Source: Chitinophagaceae bacterium
GTDB taxonomy: Bacteria > Bacteroidota > Bacteroidia > Chitinophagales > Chitinophagaceae
DNA: 64,000 nt
Direction of reading: 5' to 3'
NCBI GenBank assembly: GCA_013140985.1
Contig: JABFRU010000011.1
Coordinates: 1 to 64,000, forward strand
A program made the position numbers and the translations under genes. Position 1 is the stretch's first letter; each line of letters starts with the position of its first letter. This document shows, piece by piece, positions 43,021 to 51,774 of this stretch. Below the pieces are notes generated by a model that was not told the DNA's origin, did not search any database, and was given only the letters and a program-made list of their open reading frames with translations.

Positions 43021-44326
43021 TTTTTTCATTTTGTTCCGTTATTGTTTCTTGAATAGGTATGATGGGAAAAAGTCGTACAAAAATGGTGATGATAAGCAAG
43101 GCGCCAGCCAACGTTCCTATGGCAATAGCCCATTCTTCCCAGCTGGGGAAATAATGCTTATAGGATTGCGGCACATCCTGCATTGGCAAGAATGGATGTA
43201 ATAAGGTGGGTGTAACTATCAGGTACCTCTTGAACCAGGCACCTACTACTACCATTATTCCAATTACAAACATAGGGAGAGGTTTCCTGCCTTTTTTAAA
43301 AAGAAGGACAATTACAGGTATTACCATCCCTACTATTATTGCAAACCAAAATAATGGCGCAAACTCCCCCGCAAACAACTGTGTCAAATGGGCTTCTTCT
43401 GGCTTTTTCATTTTGAAAGCCGGAACGAGGTATTCATTTATATTAAAATACAAATACAAAAAAGCTAGTAGCACCAGCGCTTTGCCCATCCTGTCAAAAT
43501 GCTTTTCAGTAATGTATTTTTCCAGGTGATAGTATTTGCGAAAAACATACATAGCAATGATAACAGCTCCGGCACCCACCAGGAAAGCGCCGGAAACGAA
43601 ATAAGCCCCAAAATTGGTGCTATCCCAGCCCGGCCGGTAAGTTGTGGCAAACAACCAGGAAGTAACTGTGTGAATGCAAAATGCCACTGGTATGATCATT
43701 ATACTAAGTATGATGATTGATCTGCGGCTTATTTTGGATTGTTCTTTTGTGCCTTTCCAAAACCCTCCCCAAAATTTATATCCTCTCTTTATCCAGCCGG
43801 GTTTGATATTTTTCTGCTCATTTAATATTTTAAGGTCGGGAAGCATAGGAATATAAAGAAGTAGGAGGCTGATGAAGAAATAAGTGCCGATTACTATTAC
43901 ATCCCATGTAATAGGAGATTGTAAGCGGCCATGTGCAACAAGGTTTACAAGCCTCTCAGGCCGGCCCATATCAACAATAATTATAATGGAAGCGAACGTA
44001 ATTGCAGAAACAGCTATGATCTCAGCAATTCTTGTAAGTGGGGTGCTCCAATGAATATTGGCAAGCCGGAATATTGCAGTTATTAAAGACCCTACCAGGC
44101 TGATGGCAACAAAAAAAACAAAATTAGATATATAAATACCCCAGGATACATAGTCTCTCATATTCGTTACCACAAGTCCTTTGCTTAATTGCCGGTAATA
44201 GGCATAAACTCCGATCAGACAAAATAGTATCAGGATACCTGTCCAGATCATACCCCGTTTGCCGAATTTTTGTGGCAGGAGGTCCCGGGTTATTTGCTGA
44301 CTGGATAAAGAAGTTAAGTTTTCCAC
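43007..44326 (-). CDS. NrfD/polysulfide reductase-type membrane subunit
   Basis: 439 residues with about ten transmembrane helices. The N-terminal NMRDYVSWGIYISNFVFFVAISLVGSLITAIF and VDMGRPERLVNLV segments are characteristic of the NrfD family, quinol-interacting subunits of complexes such as ACIII (ActC/ActF), polysulfide and DMSO reductases. It overlaps the downstream gene by 14 nt and lies 12 nt after the FeS gene. No molybdopterin catalytic subunit is seen here. Confidence 0.9.
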   Translation of the reverse strand: MENLTSLSSQQITRDLLPQKFGKRGMIWTGILILFCLIGVYAYYRQLSKGLVVTNMRDYVSWGIYISNFVFFVAISLVGSLITAIFRLANIHWSTPLTRIAEIIAVSAITFASIIIIVDMGRPERLVNLVAHGRLQSPITWDVIVIGTYFFISLLLLYIPMLPDLKILNEQKNIKPGWIKRGYKFWGGFWKGTKEQSKISRRSIIILSIMIIPVAFCIHTVTSWLFATTYRPGWDSTNFGAYFVSGAFLVGAGAVIIAMYVFRKYYHLEKYITEKHFDRMGKALVLLAFLYLYFNINEYLVPAFKMKKPEEAHLTQLFAGEFAPLFWFAIIVGMVIPVIVLLFKKGRKPLPMFVIGIMVVVGAWFKRYLIVTPTLLHPFLPMQDVPQSYKHYFPSWEEWAIAIGTLAGALLIITIFVRLFPIIPIQETITEQNEKNEGK

Positions 44327-44338
44327 GAGTAAAATAAT

Positions 44339-45295
44339 TTAATGATGGTGCAGATCCTGGGGTTGTTGGTTTTCTATTCCTGATTCATAAGGAAAATTTC
44401 TGTGTACCGGGGGGAGATAGTAAACGCTTGGCTTGGTTCCCAGATCTTCCATCAGCCTGTATCCGGATTTATCTTTTATCAATTCACTAAAGCGGAATGT
44501 TTCTGCTCCGTTGGTTACAGAGTCTTCATTCATATCTCCAAACATAAAAACACCATTGGGACAGGCAGATACGCAATGTGGTAATTCTCCTTTCCTTACC
44601 ATATCAGGACAAAAATCACATTTACCCACGGTCCCCTTTTTTTGTGGTATGCTTGTTTCACAAGAATAATGCTGGTCGGCAATTTCCTCTGGTAATTCGG
44701 GTTCTTCCCAGTTAAATACTCTTGTCGAATAAGGACAGGCTGCCATGCAAAAGCGACAGCCTATACAACGATTACTGTCAATAGATACAATACCGTCCTG
44801 TCTTTTAAATGTAGCATCTACCGGGCATACCTTCACACAAGGAGGTTCATCACAATGCATGCAGGTAGTAGGTTGCCAGTAAGGAGCAGAATGTTCAGAA
44901 TCCTTCATTGAATAAACCTTGATCCAGCTTTGCCCGGGGTGTACATAATGCATGTGGTTACAGGCGCTCTGGCATTTTTTTAAATTCTTACAACGGGCCA
45001 GGTCTATGACCATTACAAATTTTTTTCCGGCTATGCCCTTTCTTTCTTCGCTATTACTGAGCGTTGGCAAATCTGGAACTGGTTTCAGATAGGCCCTGTC
45101 CACTTCTATTACTTCTCCGTCAACAGAAAGTAGTTTTACCTTCTCACCTGTGAGAGCCACATCCCCTTCTGTTTTAAACGGGGTTTTCTTATCGCCACAT
45201 CCTGCAAGAGCTATCCCGGCCATTAAGCCTGTCAAAAGAAATTCTCTTCTGGAGTTACCCCCATTACATTCTCCTTTATTACAATTACAACTCAT
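44339..45295 (-). CDS. Tat-exported 4Fe-4S ferredoxin-type protein (DmsB/HybA-like)
   Basis: 318 residues. The N-terminus has a Cys-rich start followed by a twin-arginine leader (NSRREFLLTGLMAGIALAGC; lipobox-like Cys). It contains four 4Fe-4S motifs: CKNLKKCQSACNHMH, CMHCDEPPCVKVCP, CIGCRFCMAACPYS and CDFCPDMVRKGELPHCVSACP. This is the electron-transfer subunit of NrfD-type complexes, periplasmic. The segment GEKVKLLSVDGEVIEVD (about 50-66) is mirrored in the small gene upstream. It overlaps that gene by 11 nt. Confidence 0.92.
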   Translation of the reverse strand: MSCNCNKGECNGGNSRREFLLTGLMAGIALAGCGDKKTPFKTEGDVALTGEKVKLLSVDGEVIEVDRAYLKPVPDLPTLSNSEERKGIAGKKFVMVIDLARCKNLKKCQSACNHMHYVHPGQSWIKVYSMKDSEHSAPYWQPTTCMHCDEPPCVKVCPVDATFKRQDGIVSIDSNRCIGCRFCMAACPYSTRVFNWEEPELPEEIADQHYSCETSIPQKKGTVGKCDFCPDMVRKGELPHCVSACPNGVFMFGDMNEDSVTNGAETFRFSELIKDKSGYRLMEDLGTKPSVYYLPPVHRNFPYESGIENQQPQDLHHH

Positions 45296-45569
45296 TGTTA
45301 GCAGGTTTTGTGTTTATTGACTCCTTTTTTATCCATTGCTGCAGTTCCCGGTTACTTATTTTTTTTCCGGGAGAGATCACCATGTTTTTATCAATTTCAA
45401 CCAGGCTGCCATCCTGCGTAAGCATTTTTATCGAAGGCTTACTACCACAACCAATAGCAATATTTTTTTGGGTGCCCTTAAAATATTTTGAAAATGTAAT
45501 TGCAGATACGAGTGCGGCACCCCAAAGAAGGAATTTTTTGCGGTTGGATGGGTTTTGTAATTGATCCAT
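45285..45569 (-). CDS. Small leader-plus-domain protein related to the N-terminus of the FeS subunit
   Basis: The ATG at 45569 (MDQLQNPSNRKKFLLWG) is chosen; the longer ORF from 45662 is not needed. 94 residues. It consists of a twin-basic Tat-like leader (SNRKKFLLWGAALVSAIT) and a segment IKMLTQDGSLVEIDKNMV that aligns with VKLLSVDGEVIEVDRAYL in the FeS subunit downstream (the K-L-x-DG-x-V-E-D pattern is shared). It seems a truncated or duplicated N-terminus that lost the FeS part, or a small accessory subunit. It overlaps the FeS gene by 11 nt, suggesting coupling. Confidence 0.6.
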   Translation of the reverse strand: MDQLQNPSNRKKFLLWGAALVSAITFSKYFKGTQKNIAIGCGSKPSIKMLTQDGSLVEIDKNMVISPGKKISNRELQQWIKKESINTKPANNEL

Positions 45570-45918
45570 GGTTATTTTATTAATTGATTGTGCTGCACAA
45601 AGTAGTTTGGGCAAAAGAAGGAGATAATCACATGGGTCAAGAAGCAACATGATTTTAGTCATATGAAACTGCAGGGGCCATGCCTGAATAATATGATACC
45701 ATAGTTTAATCAGAAAATATATTCCGAGTTATTGCTTATGACAATTTGCTGCGCAGCCCGCTATCCGGGTCAATATATTAATGTGTATGATTAAAGTCAT
45801 ATTGAAGACAATCTACGGTCATGAAAATGTAAAACGGGTCCTGATATTTTTGAAAAGATGATTTTTAACAGGAGTGAAGTGAGTAATAGATATTTCAAAA
45901 AAGTAAACTAAAATCAGT
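45570..45918. promoter_or_regulatory. Divergent intergenic region of the respiratory cluster
   Basis: 349 bases between the small leader-type gene (minus) and the first CX4CH gene (plus). No gene is seen. The sequence GTCATAT followed by GAAA/TGAA occurs at 45658 and again near 45797, a weak direct repeat that could be a regulatory site. Promoters for both directions are expected here. Confidence 0.35.
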
Positions 45919-47109
45919 ATGAAAAAGTTTTCATTATTAAAAACGGTCACACTTTTTCTGGGTGTTTTCTTTTTGACTGCCACTGTTTTTCAATGCAAAA
46001 AAACAGGTGATATAATAAAGAACCTTGACAGATCTTTTAAAGGCAATGCTGATAGCACAATTTATGCTTCGTTCTATGATACGGCAAGGATAAACCCATC
46101 AGATGTTACAGCCGATGTGAATGACATCATCCGGTTCAGGGGAGTAAAAACTATCATTCATGAATATTGCGCTACTTCTAACTGTCATGGAGGGCCATTA
46201 AATCCAAAACTTGATACATATACAGATATAATGAAGCTGGTTACCCCGGGCAATCCTGATGGAAGCAAGTTATGGGTGTTTTTAACTACCAATGATTTTG
46301 ATAAAGCGATGCCACCCGTAAATTCCAATCATGAAATGACAACCACCGACAAGAGTATTATTTTCAACTGGATCATAAATGGTGCGAAAGAAAAACCTGA
46401 TTTTAAAGACTTCAGGCCGGCGGCCGTTGCGCTTATCATGAATGGATGTGGCTCTGCTAACTGTCACAACCAGGCTACAGCTACCGGGGGATGGGCAAGA
46501 AAAGGATTACTGGGCCCATTGACAACAAGCGACACAACCCAATATACTTACATAAACCCCCAAACCGGCGCTGCAACTGTTTATTGCCAGCTTTCCAACG
46601 TTACATTACGCAGCCAGGTTTGGACAGCTTATAAAGACAGTGTAAAGAAATTCTATTCAGATACGTTGGCGAATGCCAGCTTCAGGCCATATAAAACCTT
46701 TTCAACACCTGTTTCTGCATTAAGTACCCGGGGCCCATTAAATACATATGATGACATCCTTATGGATATTATGTACCCAAAAAGCGCAAGGAGTAATTCC
46801 AGTGTTCAATACACTGACCCTGTAACGTTGAAACAATACTATGCCAAAGGAAATTATCTGAATGTGACAAGTGCTGTGGTCACAAGAATTGATTCCACTC
46901 TTTTATTGGCCAATCCCTTCACCGGTGTATTTGCTACCGCACACCAGGGAGATATGGCTTACGGCGATGGAGGGTTAAAGCCGCATGAAATAGCCCTTAT
47001 CAAAGCCTGGTATTTTGCTGATCCCAATGTTCCAAATGTATGGAAATACGGAATTAACAATGCAGGCATATTCAAATACAGGAAAACCGGAAATATTATC
47101 AGGCATTAA
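45919..47109 (+). CDS. Lipoprotein with two CX4CH haem-type motifs
   Basis: 396 residues, lipoprotein leader (ATVFQCKKTG, Cys about 26). Two motifs of the form CX4CH are present: CATSNCHGG (84-90) and CGSANCHNQ (177-183). After the first comes a KAMPPVNSNHEMTTTDKSIIFNWIINGA segment, which is the usual class I cytochrome c pattern (Met ligand, then a W-I-x-G-A end), so this is probably a cytochrome with an expanded haem motif. Compare CX4CH hemes in tetrahaem cytochrome c3. Not biochemically proven here. Confidence 0.65.
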   Translation: MKKFSLLKTVTLFLGVFFLTATVFQCKKTGDIIKNLDRSFKGNADSTIYASFYDTARINPSDVTADVNDIIRFRGVKTIIHEYCATSNCHGGPLNPKLDTYTDIMKLVTPGNPDGSKLWVFLTTNDFDKAMPPVNSNHEMTTTDKSIIFNWIINGAKEKPDFKDFRPAAVALIMNGCGSANCHNQATATGGWARKGLLGPLTTSDTTQYTYINPQTGAATVYCQLSNVTLRSQVWTAYKDSVKKFYSDTLANASFRPYKTFSTPVSALSTRGPLNTYDDILMDIMYPKSARSNSSVQYTDPVTLKQYYAKGNYLNVTSAVVTRIDSTLLLANPFTGVFATAHQGDMAYGDGGLKPHEIALIKAWYFADPNVPNVWKYGINNAGIFKYRKTGNIIRH

Positions 47110-47149
47110 AAAAATATCAACTCATCATATCATCATAAAATCAGGGTTT

Positions 47150-47764
47150 ATGAAAAAAAGAATAATAACGGCGGCAATGGTAACCTCCATGATGGTTTAC
47201 TTGTTGTCTTCCTGCTACAGGAATAAAGAAGACATTCTTGCTTTACCCAAAGTTTCTTTCCGTGGGGATGTAGTACCTATTGTAACGGCTGGAGGTTGTG
47301 GTTGCCATAATAATGGCATAGGTACAAGAGCTGTTCAATTTTCACATTACGACACTGTTTTTTACGATGCCATTCTTGCAAGAGCATTTGTAATGGATAC
47401 AATGGCAAGATTTGATCGTCACCCCGGCGGAGGTGTAATTTCTTTTACAGATTTTCAGAAAAAAATTATCACAAAATGGGTACAGGAAGGTGCTAAAGAT
47501 GATGGCGGTGGATGTACCGTTACCGGAACCATTAAATATAGCACCAATATATTTCCAATTTATAGCACTACCTGCAAAGGCTCCACCTGCCATGGCGGTC
47601 TTGCTGTTACACTTGATTATAATAAAATGGTTGCTAAAAAAAGCGTATTACAGGCGATGATGAACAGCGGCGGAAATAATGGACACCCGGGTGGTACAAT
47701 CAGTTTAAGCTCCTGCACATCAAACACATTCTTAGAATGGATTGCACAGGGACAACCACAATGA
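47150..47764 (+). CDS. Lipoprotein with CX4CH motif, cytochrome c-like
   Basis: The ATG at 47150 (MKKRIITAAMVTSMMV) opens a lipoprotein leader (LLSSCYRNKED); the longer ORF upstream runs into the previous gene and is rejected. 204 residues. A first GCGCHNNG motif (about 45-49) and a second CKGSTCHGG (CX4CH) motif are followed by hydrophobic segments ending WVQEGA and WIAQGQ, the same end pattern as in the neighbour and in cytochrome c folds. Possibly a haem protein of the same system. Confidence 0.6.
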   Translation: MKKRIITAAMVTSMMVYLLSSCYRNKEDILALPKVSFRGDVVPIVTAGGCGCHNNGIGTRAVQFSHYDTVFYDAILARAFVMDTMARFDRHPGGGVISFTDFQKKIITKWVQEGAKDDGGGCTVTGTIKYSTNIFPIYSTTCKGSTCHGGLAVTLDYNKMVAKKSVLQAMMNSGGNNGHPGGTISLSSCTSNTFLEWIAQGQPQ

Positions 47765-47814
47765 ACCAAAAAAATGAAACCCGAAAATGCTACCAATCAA
47801 ATAAATCAAGCATT

Positions 47815-48759
47815 ATGAAAAAGATATTATTGCTTCTTGTTTTTGGATTTGGCCCCTGGGTTATTTCCCGGGCACAGGACAGTACAGAAGTGAAAGAAGA
47901 AGAGCAAACACAAAAATTTACCCGTGCTACATTTAACTCCACCCGTATTATCAATATGCAGAGCATAGAGATAGGAAGCCCGGGCGGATTACAGTTCATG
48001 ATCTCACATCACTTTGGATATTTCTGGAATAAAGATCTTGCACCAAAAGGTTCGGGAAAAAGATTGCAGCAAAACCTGGCTCATTTATTCGGTTTTAATG
48101 CCGGCATTGCACATACCTATCTTTCATTCGATTATTCTCCCACCACATGGTCAAATGTCGGTATAGCAGCTACCGGGAGGGCCGTTTTTGAAGGCTGGGC
48201 AAAACTTAAGATCATCCGCCAGCAAACCGGGGCAAAAAATATTCCGGTTAGCATAGGTTGGTACTCCCTTGCCAATATCTATACTGGTTTAAATGAAGAT
48301 GATGAGTTTGTAAACAACAGGTGGTCTTTTATGCACCAGTTATTGATTGCAAGGAAATTTTCAAAAAAATTCTCTCTTCAGCTCATGCCTACACTGATTC
48401 ACTTTAATGTGGTTCCATATGGGATCAACAATTCAAATATGGTGTGGTCGCTTGGCCTGGGTGCTAAATATAAAGCCACCAGCAAAATCAACATCACCAT
48501 GGAATATGCCCGGCAATTTAATATGTATGAAAACCTGGTCAGCAAAAACGGCTCCATTATTAATTATAGCCCGAACCTGCTTTCGGCCGGTGTAGAAATA
48601 AATACAGGGGGACACCAGTTCCAGTTTTATATTGGAAGCACAACTGATGCATCCAACATTGACCAGCTGGCCCGCAATAATAGTTGGATCAAAGACGGAC
48701 ATTTTGCTTTAGGCTTTACTCTAAACAGGAGCTTGAGTTTAAAAAAAGATAAAGAGTAG
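47815..48759 (+). CDS. DUF5777 family outer-membrane beta-barrel-like protein
   Basis: The ATG at 47815 (MKKILLLLVFGFG) follows a stretch of non-homologous codons, so it is chosen. 314 residues with a signal peptide (cleavage near SRAQD). The DUF5777 pattern is TFNSTRIINMQSIEIGSPGGLQFMISHHFGYF, then paired amphipathic beta-strands to the end (HFALGFTLNRSLSL). Such barrels sit beside cytochrome and YceI genes in Bacteroidota and may anchor or export them. Third gene of the plus-strand set. Confidence 0.82.
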   Translation: MKKILLLLVFGFGPWVISRAQDSTEVKEEEQTQKFTRATFNSTRIINMQSIEIGSPGGLQFMISHHFGYFWNKDLAPKGSGKRLQQNLAHLFGFNAGIAHTYLSFDYSPTTWSNVGIAATGRAVFEGWAKLKIIRQQTGAKNIPVSIGWYSLANIYTGLNEDDEFVNNRWSFMHQLLIARKFSKKFSLQLMPTLIHFNVVPYGINNSNMVWSLGLGAKYKATSKINITMEYARQFNMYENLVSKNGSIINYSPNLLSAGVEINTGGHQFQFYIGSTTDASNIDQLARNNSWIKDGHFALGFTLNRSLSLKKDKE

Positions 48760-48775
48760 TCCGGCAATTGCTTGT

Positions 48776-48806
48776 AAAAAGGGTGGCATCAAGCCGCCCT
48801 TTTTTA
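48776..48806. terminator. Bidirectional terminator between DUF5777 and allantoinase genes
   Basis: A 10-bp stem (AAAGGGTGGC with GCCGCCCTTT, one T-G pair), loop ATCAA, then TTTTATTT. It separates two convergent genes. Confidence 0.75.
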
Positions 48807-48824
48807 TTTCAGTTTCCGGTAGAA

Positions 48825-50174
48825 TCAGTTCGATCGTTTAACCCGTAAAATTTTCCCTTTACTCAACTTCAAAAATTTTCCGCTGTCAAAGACTTTTTCT
48901 CCCGCCAGCCATGTTTGATGCACCACTCCTGATAATTCTTCCCCGAGGTAGGGAGTTATTTTATGACGGTGATGAATGATGTTCTCTGTCACGGTAAATT
49001 TTTCTTCCGGGTCCCAAACAACAAGATCGGCATCATATCCTTTTTCAATTCTTCCCTTTGTTTTTAGTTGTGGCAATGCAGCTGATCTTTCACACAACCA
49101 TCTTGCCATATCAGTTAAACCGCAATCATGTTTTTTGGCAGCCGTCCATAAAACCGGTAACGCAAATTGAATGGAAGAGATGCCACCCCATGCTTTCATA
49201 AGATCGCCTGATTCCAGTTGTTTCATTTCCGGTGGTGCCGGCGAATGATCGGTTGCCACAAAATCAATGGTACCATCCTTCAATGCATCCCAGAGCTGTT
49301 CATTATTTTCTTTTTCTCTTATCGGCGGCGCACATTTGAATTCGGTTCTTCCATCCGGTATATCTTCTGCAGTAAAATATAAATAATGCTGGCAGGTTTC
49401 CACTGTCAGCGGTAATCCTTTTTCTTTTGCATGGATTATTTGTTCTATCGAATCAGCAGAAGATAAATGAACGATATGAGTACGGCAATCGAACTCTTCG
49501 CATAAATGTATCATCAATGCGATCGCATCGTCCTCCCAGTTTTTAGGTCTTGATGCGAGGTAATCCTTATACTGGCGGGTAGACGATTTTTGATTTTTGG
49601 TTTTTGATTTTTGGTTTTCCAGTTCGCAGTGAACTAAAAGAGGAAGACCATGCTTTGCAATGATGGGCATTACTTTTCTCAGGTCATCTTCCGTTGCATT
49701 GGGAAATTCATCAATGCCTGAATGAGTAAGAAATGCTTTAAATCCTAACACACCTCTTTCAATCAGCGGTTCAATATCTTTTTCATTGCCGGGAATGATG
49801 CCACCCCAGAATCCGCAGTTGGTATGAAGCTTTCCTTCAGTTGATCTTAATTTCTTTTCAAATGCCTCTACTGTTGTTGTCACCGGCGAAGCATTCAATG
49901 GCATTTCTACCAGCGAAGTGATACCTCCTGCAATAGCAGCTTTGGTGGCTGTATCAAATCCTTCCCATTCTGTTCGTCCCGGTTCATTGATATGTACATG
50001 CGGATCAACAATACCCGGCATCAGTACATCATTACCCACATCTTCAGTTTGAAAATCTCCTTCCGGTAATTCACTCACTACATCTGTGATCTTTCCGTCT
50101 TTTATCAATACAAAACCCTTTTTAATACCGTCGGGGGTGATGATGCGGTTGCTTATTATGGCGATATTGTTCAT
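48825..50174 (-). CDS. allB: Allantoinase
   Basis: The ATG at 50174 (MNNIAIISNRIITPDG) is chosen over an unconserved upstream start. 449 residues of the amidohydrolase (dihydroorotase-like) fold: metal site DPHVHINEPGRTEWEGFDT, Lys in LGFKAFLTHSG (carbamylated), VHCE, HIVHLSSAD and ATDHSPAPP. The residues fit allantoinase (AllB), converting allantoin to allantoate. An unusual in-frame low-complexity insert (NQKSKTKNQKSS) lies after VHCELE, within a DNA repeat at 49585-49618. Confidence 0.9.
   Translation of the reverse strand: MNNIAIISNRIITPDGIKKGFVLIKDGKITDVVSELPEGDFQTEDVGNDVLMPGIVDPHVHINEPGRTEWEGFDTATKAAIAGGITSLVEMPLNASPVTTTVEAFEKKLRSTEGKLHTNCGFWGGIIPGNEKDIEPLIERGVLGFKAFLTHSGIDEFPNATEDDLRKVMPIIAKHGLPLLVHCELENQKSKTKNQKSSTRQYKDYLASRPKNWEDDAIALMIHLCEEFDCRTHIVHLSSADSIEQIIHAKEKGLPLTVETCQHYLYFTAEDIPDGRTEFKCAPPIREKENNEQLWDALKDGTIDFVATDHSPAPPEMKQLESGDLMKAWGGISSIQFALPVLWTAAKKHDCGLTDMARWLCERSAALPQLKTKGRIEKGYDADLVVWDPEEKFTVTENIIHHRHKITPYLGEELSGVVHQTWLAGEKVFDSGKFLKLSKGKILRVKRSN
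49585..49618. repeat. In-frame AT-rich tandem repeat inside allB
   Basis: Four repeats of the form GATTTTTGGTTTT are read on the minus strand as NQKSKTKNQKS. The sequence looks like an intergenic repeat moved into the coding region without breaking the frame. Confidence 0.55.
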
Positions 50175-50195
50175 AGTAGCTATAAAAATACTAAA

Positions 50196-50339
50196 ATGGC
50201 ACACGGATAACGCAGATGAGACAGATATAAGCGGATAATTATTCGCTATTTAAAATCCGTCAAAAATCATTTACATTGCTATATATGATCAGGATAAGAT
50301 CCGTTTAAATCTGTCTTGTCCGTGTCATCTGTGTTCCAT
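50196..50339. repeat. Inverted-repeat pair flanking the allB-puuD intergenic region
   Basis: Two 31-nt arms (50196-50226 and 50309-50339) match in inverse orientation at 24 of 31 positions and contain the repeat-type motif CACGGATAACGCAGATGAGACAGAT. The right arm ends one base before the puuD start codon, replacing any Shine-Dalgarno region. The spacer is about 80 nt, AT-rich. Confidence 0.65.
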
Positions 50340-50340
50340 C

Positions 50341-51729
50341 ATGGTTACCATACTGCTTATATTATTCGCCTGCATCCTCGTCATGCTCATCATCCTGACC
50401 TATCGCATCCATGCCATTGAGAAAAAACAAACCAATGAAGACAATAAAGAAAAAGTGGGGCTGATGCAGGGCCGGGCCTACGCAGCTATTGTTTTTATCA
50501 TCATCGCTATTATCACTTGTATTTACTGGATGGTGAAGGGAACGCCCAATGAAGGTCATTTGACCGAATGGCTGAACATAGCTGTAAGGGTAATGCATAT
50601 CACATTCGGTATCGCCTGGATCGGCGCCTCTTTCTATTTTGTTTTTTTAGAGAATGCATTGAACAGAACGGATAATGTAAGAGATGAACTGGCCGGTAAT
50701 TTATGGGCCGTACATGGCGGCGGCTTTTATTATTTGGAAAAATATAAAGGAGCGCCAAAGACCTTACCTAAAAATTTGCATTGGTTCAAGTATGAAGCAT
50801 ACTTCACCTGGATATCGGGTTTTGCATTGCTTTTCATCATTTATTATTTCAATGCCTCGGCCATGCTGGTTGATACCAATGTGATGAAGCTGACAGCTAC
50901 GCAGGCAATTGCTATCAGCATTGGTTCATTCATTGCAGGCTGGTTGATCTATGATCTTCTTTGCAGATCGCCATTGAGGAAAAAGCCAGCGCTGTTTGCA
51001 TTGGCGGGTATAATTGTATTGACAGGCTTTGCCTGGTTTTACAGTCATGTGTTCAATGGAAGGGCTGCCTTTATTCATTTCGGAGCAATGATCGGCACCA
51101 TCATGGCGGCGAATGTATTCTTTGTGATCATTCCCTCACAAAAAGCAATGGTGGCCGCAGCGAAGAAAGGAATGATGCCCGACCCGCAAAAGGGTAAGAA
51201 TGCATTGTTCCGTTCTATTCACAACAATTATTTTACGCTGCCTGTTTTGTTTGTAATGGTGAGCAATCATTTCCCCGGCACATTTGGTAATAAATATCAA
51301 TGGATAGTGTTAGCAGCAATAAGCATCGGCGCTGCTGGTATCAAGCATTGGCTGAATTTAAGGGAGCAGGGAAGATTGAGTGTATGGATACTGCCCGCCT
51401 CTGTTCTGTTATTATTAGGAGTGGCTTATGCAACAGCGCCGCAGGTTTCTACGGCAAAGTGTAAGGAAATAAGTTTTGCTGAAGTGAATGCTATCTTCCA
51501 GGAACGCTGTGTCAGTTGTCATTCTTCCAAACCAACAGATAATGTATATACAGCTCCGCCGAATGGAGTGAAATATGATACCCCGCAGGAGATCCTTGTC
51601 AAAAAAGACCTTATCATGCAAAGAGTGGTGACAACGAAGACCATGCCGCTGAATAATAAAACGAATATGACGCCTGAAGAACGGGATATCATACGTTGCT
51701 GGCTGGAACAAGGAGCTGCTATAAAATAA
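50341..51729 (+). CDS. puuD: Urate hydroxylase PuuD (membrane urate oxidase)
   Basis: 462 residues. The N-terminal part has about eight transmembrane helices with the PuuD signatures HITFGIAWIGASFYFVFLENAL, LWAVHGGGFYYLEKY and HWFKYEAYFTWISGF. The C-terminal domain is a cytochrome c with CVSCH at about residues 390-394 and a Met ligand in TKTMPLNNK. It oxidises urate to 5-hydroxyisourate, passing electrons to a terminal oxidase, and feeds UraH. It is divergent from allB. Confidence 0.95.
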   Translation: MVTILLILFACILVMLIILTYRIHAIEKKQTNEDNKEKVGLMQGRAYAAIVFIIIAIITCIYWMVKGTPNEGHLTEWLNIAVRVMHITFGIAWIGASFYFVFLENALNRTDNVRDELAGNLWAVHGGGFYYLEKYKGAPKTLPKNLHWFKYEAYFTWISGFALLFIIYYFNASAMLVDTNVMKLTATQAIAISIGSFIAGWLIYDLLCRSPLRKKPALFALAGIIVLTGFAWFYSHVFNGRAAFIHFGAMIGTIMAANVFFVIIPSQKAMVAAAKKGMMPDPQKGKNALFRSIHNNYFTLPVLFVMVSNHFPGTFGNKYQWIVLAAISIGAAGIKHWLNLREQGRLSVWILPASVLLLLGVAYATAPQVSTAKCKEISFAEVNAIFQERCVSCHSSKPTDNVYTAPPNGVKYDTPQEILVKKDLIMQRVVTTKTMPLNNKTNMTPEERDIIRCWLEQGAAIK

Positions 51730-51772
51730 GGAGTGAGAAAATATGTCCCCTTTTCTCACTCCTTTATTCTTT
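51728..51772. terminator. Bidirectional terminator after puuD
   Basis: A 14-bp stem (AAGGAGTGAGAAAA with TTTTCTCACTCCTT), loop of 9 nt, and a T-rich tail TATTCTTTT. It lies between convergent puuD and the T9SS protein gene. Confidence 0.85.
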
Positions 51773-51774
51773 TC

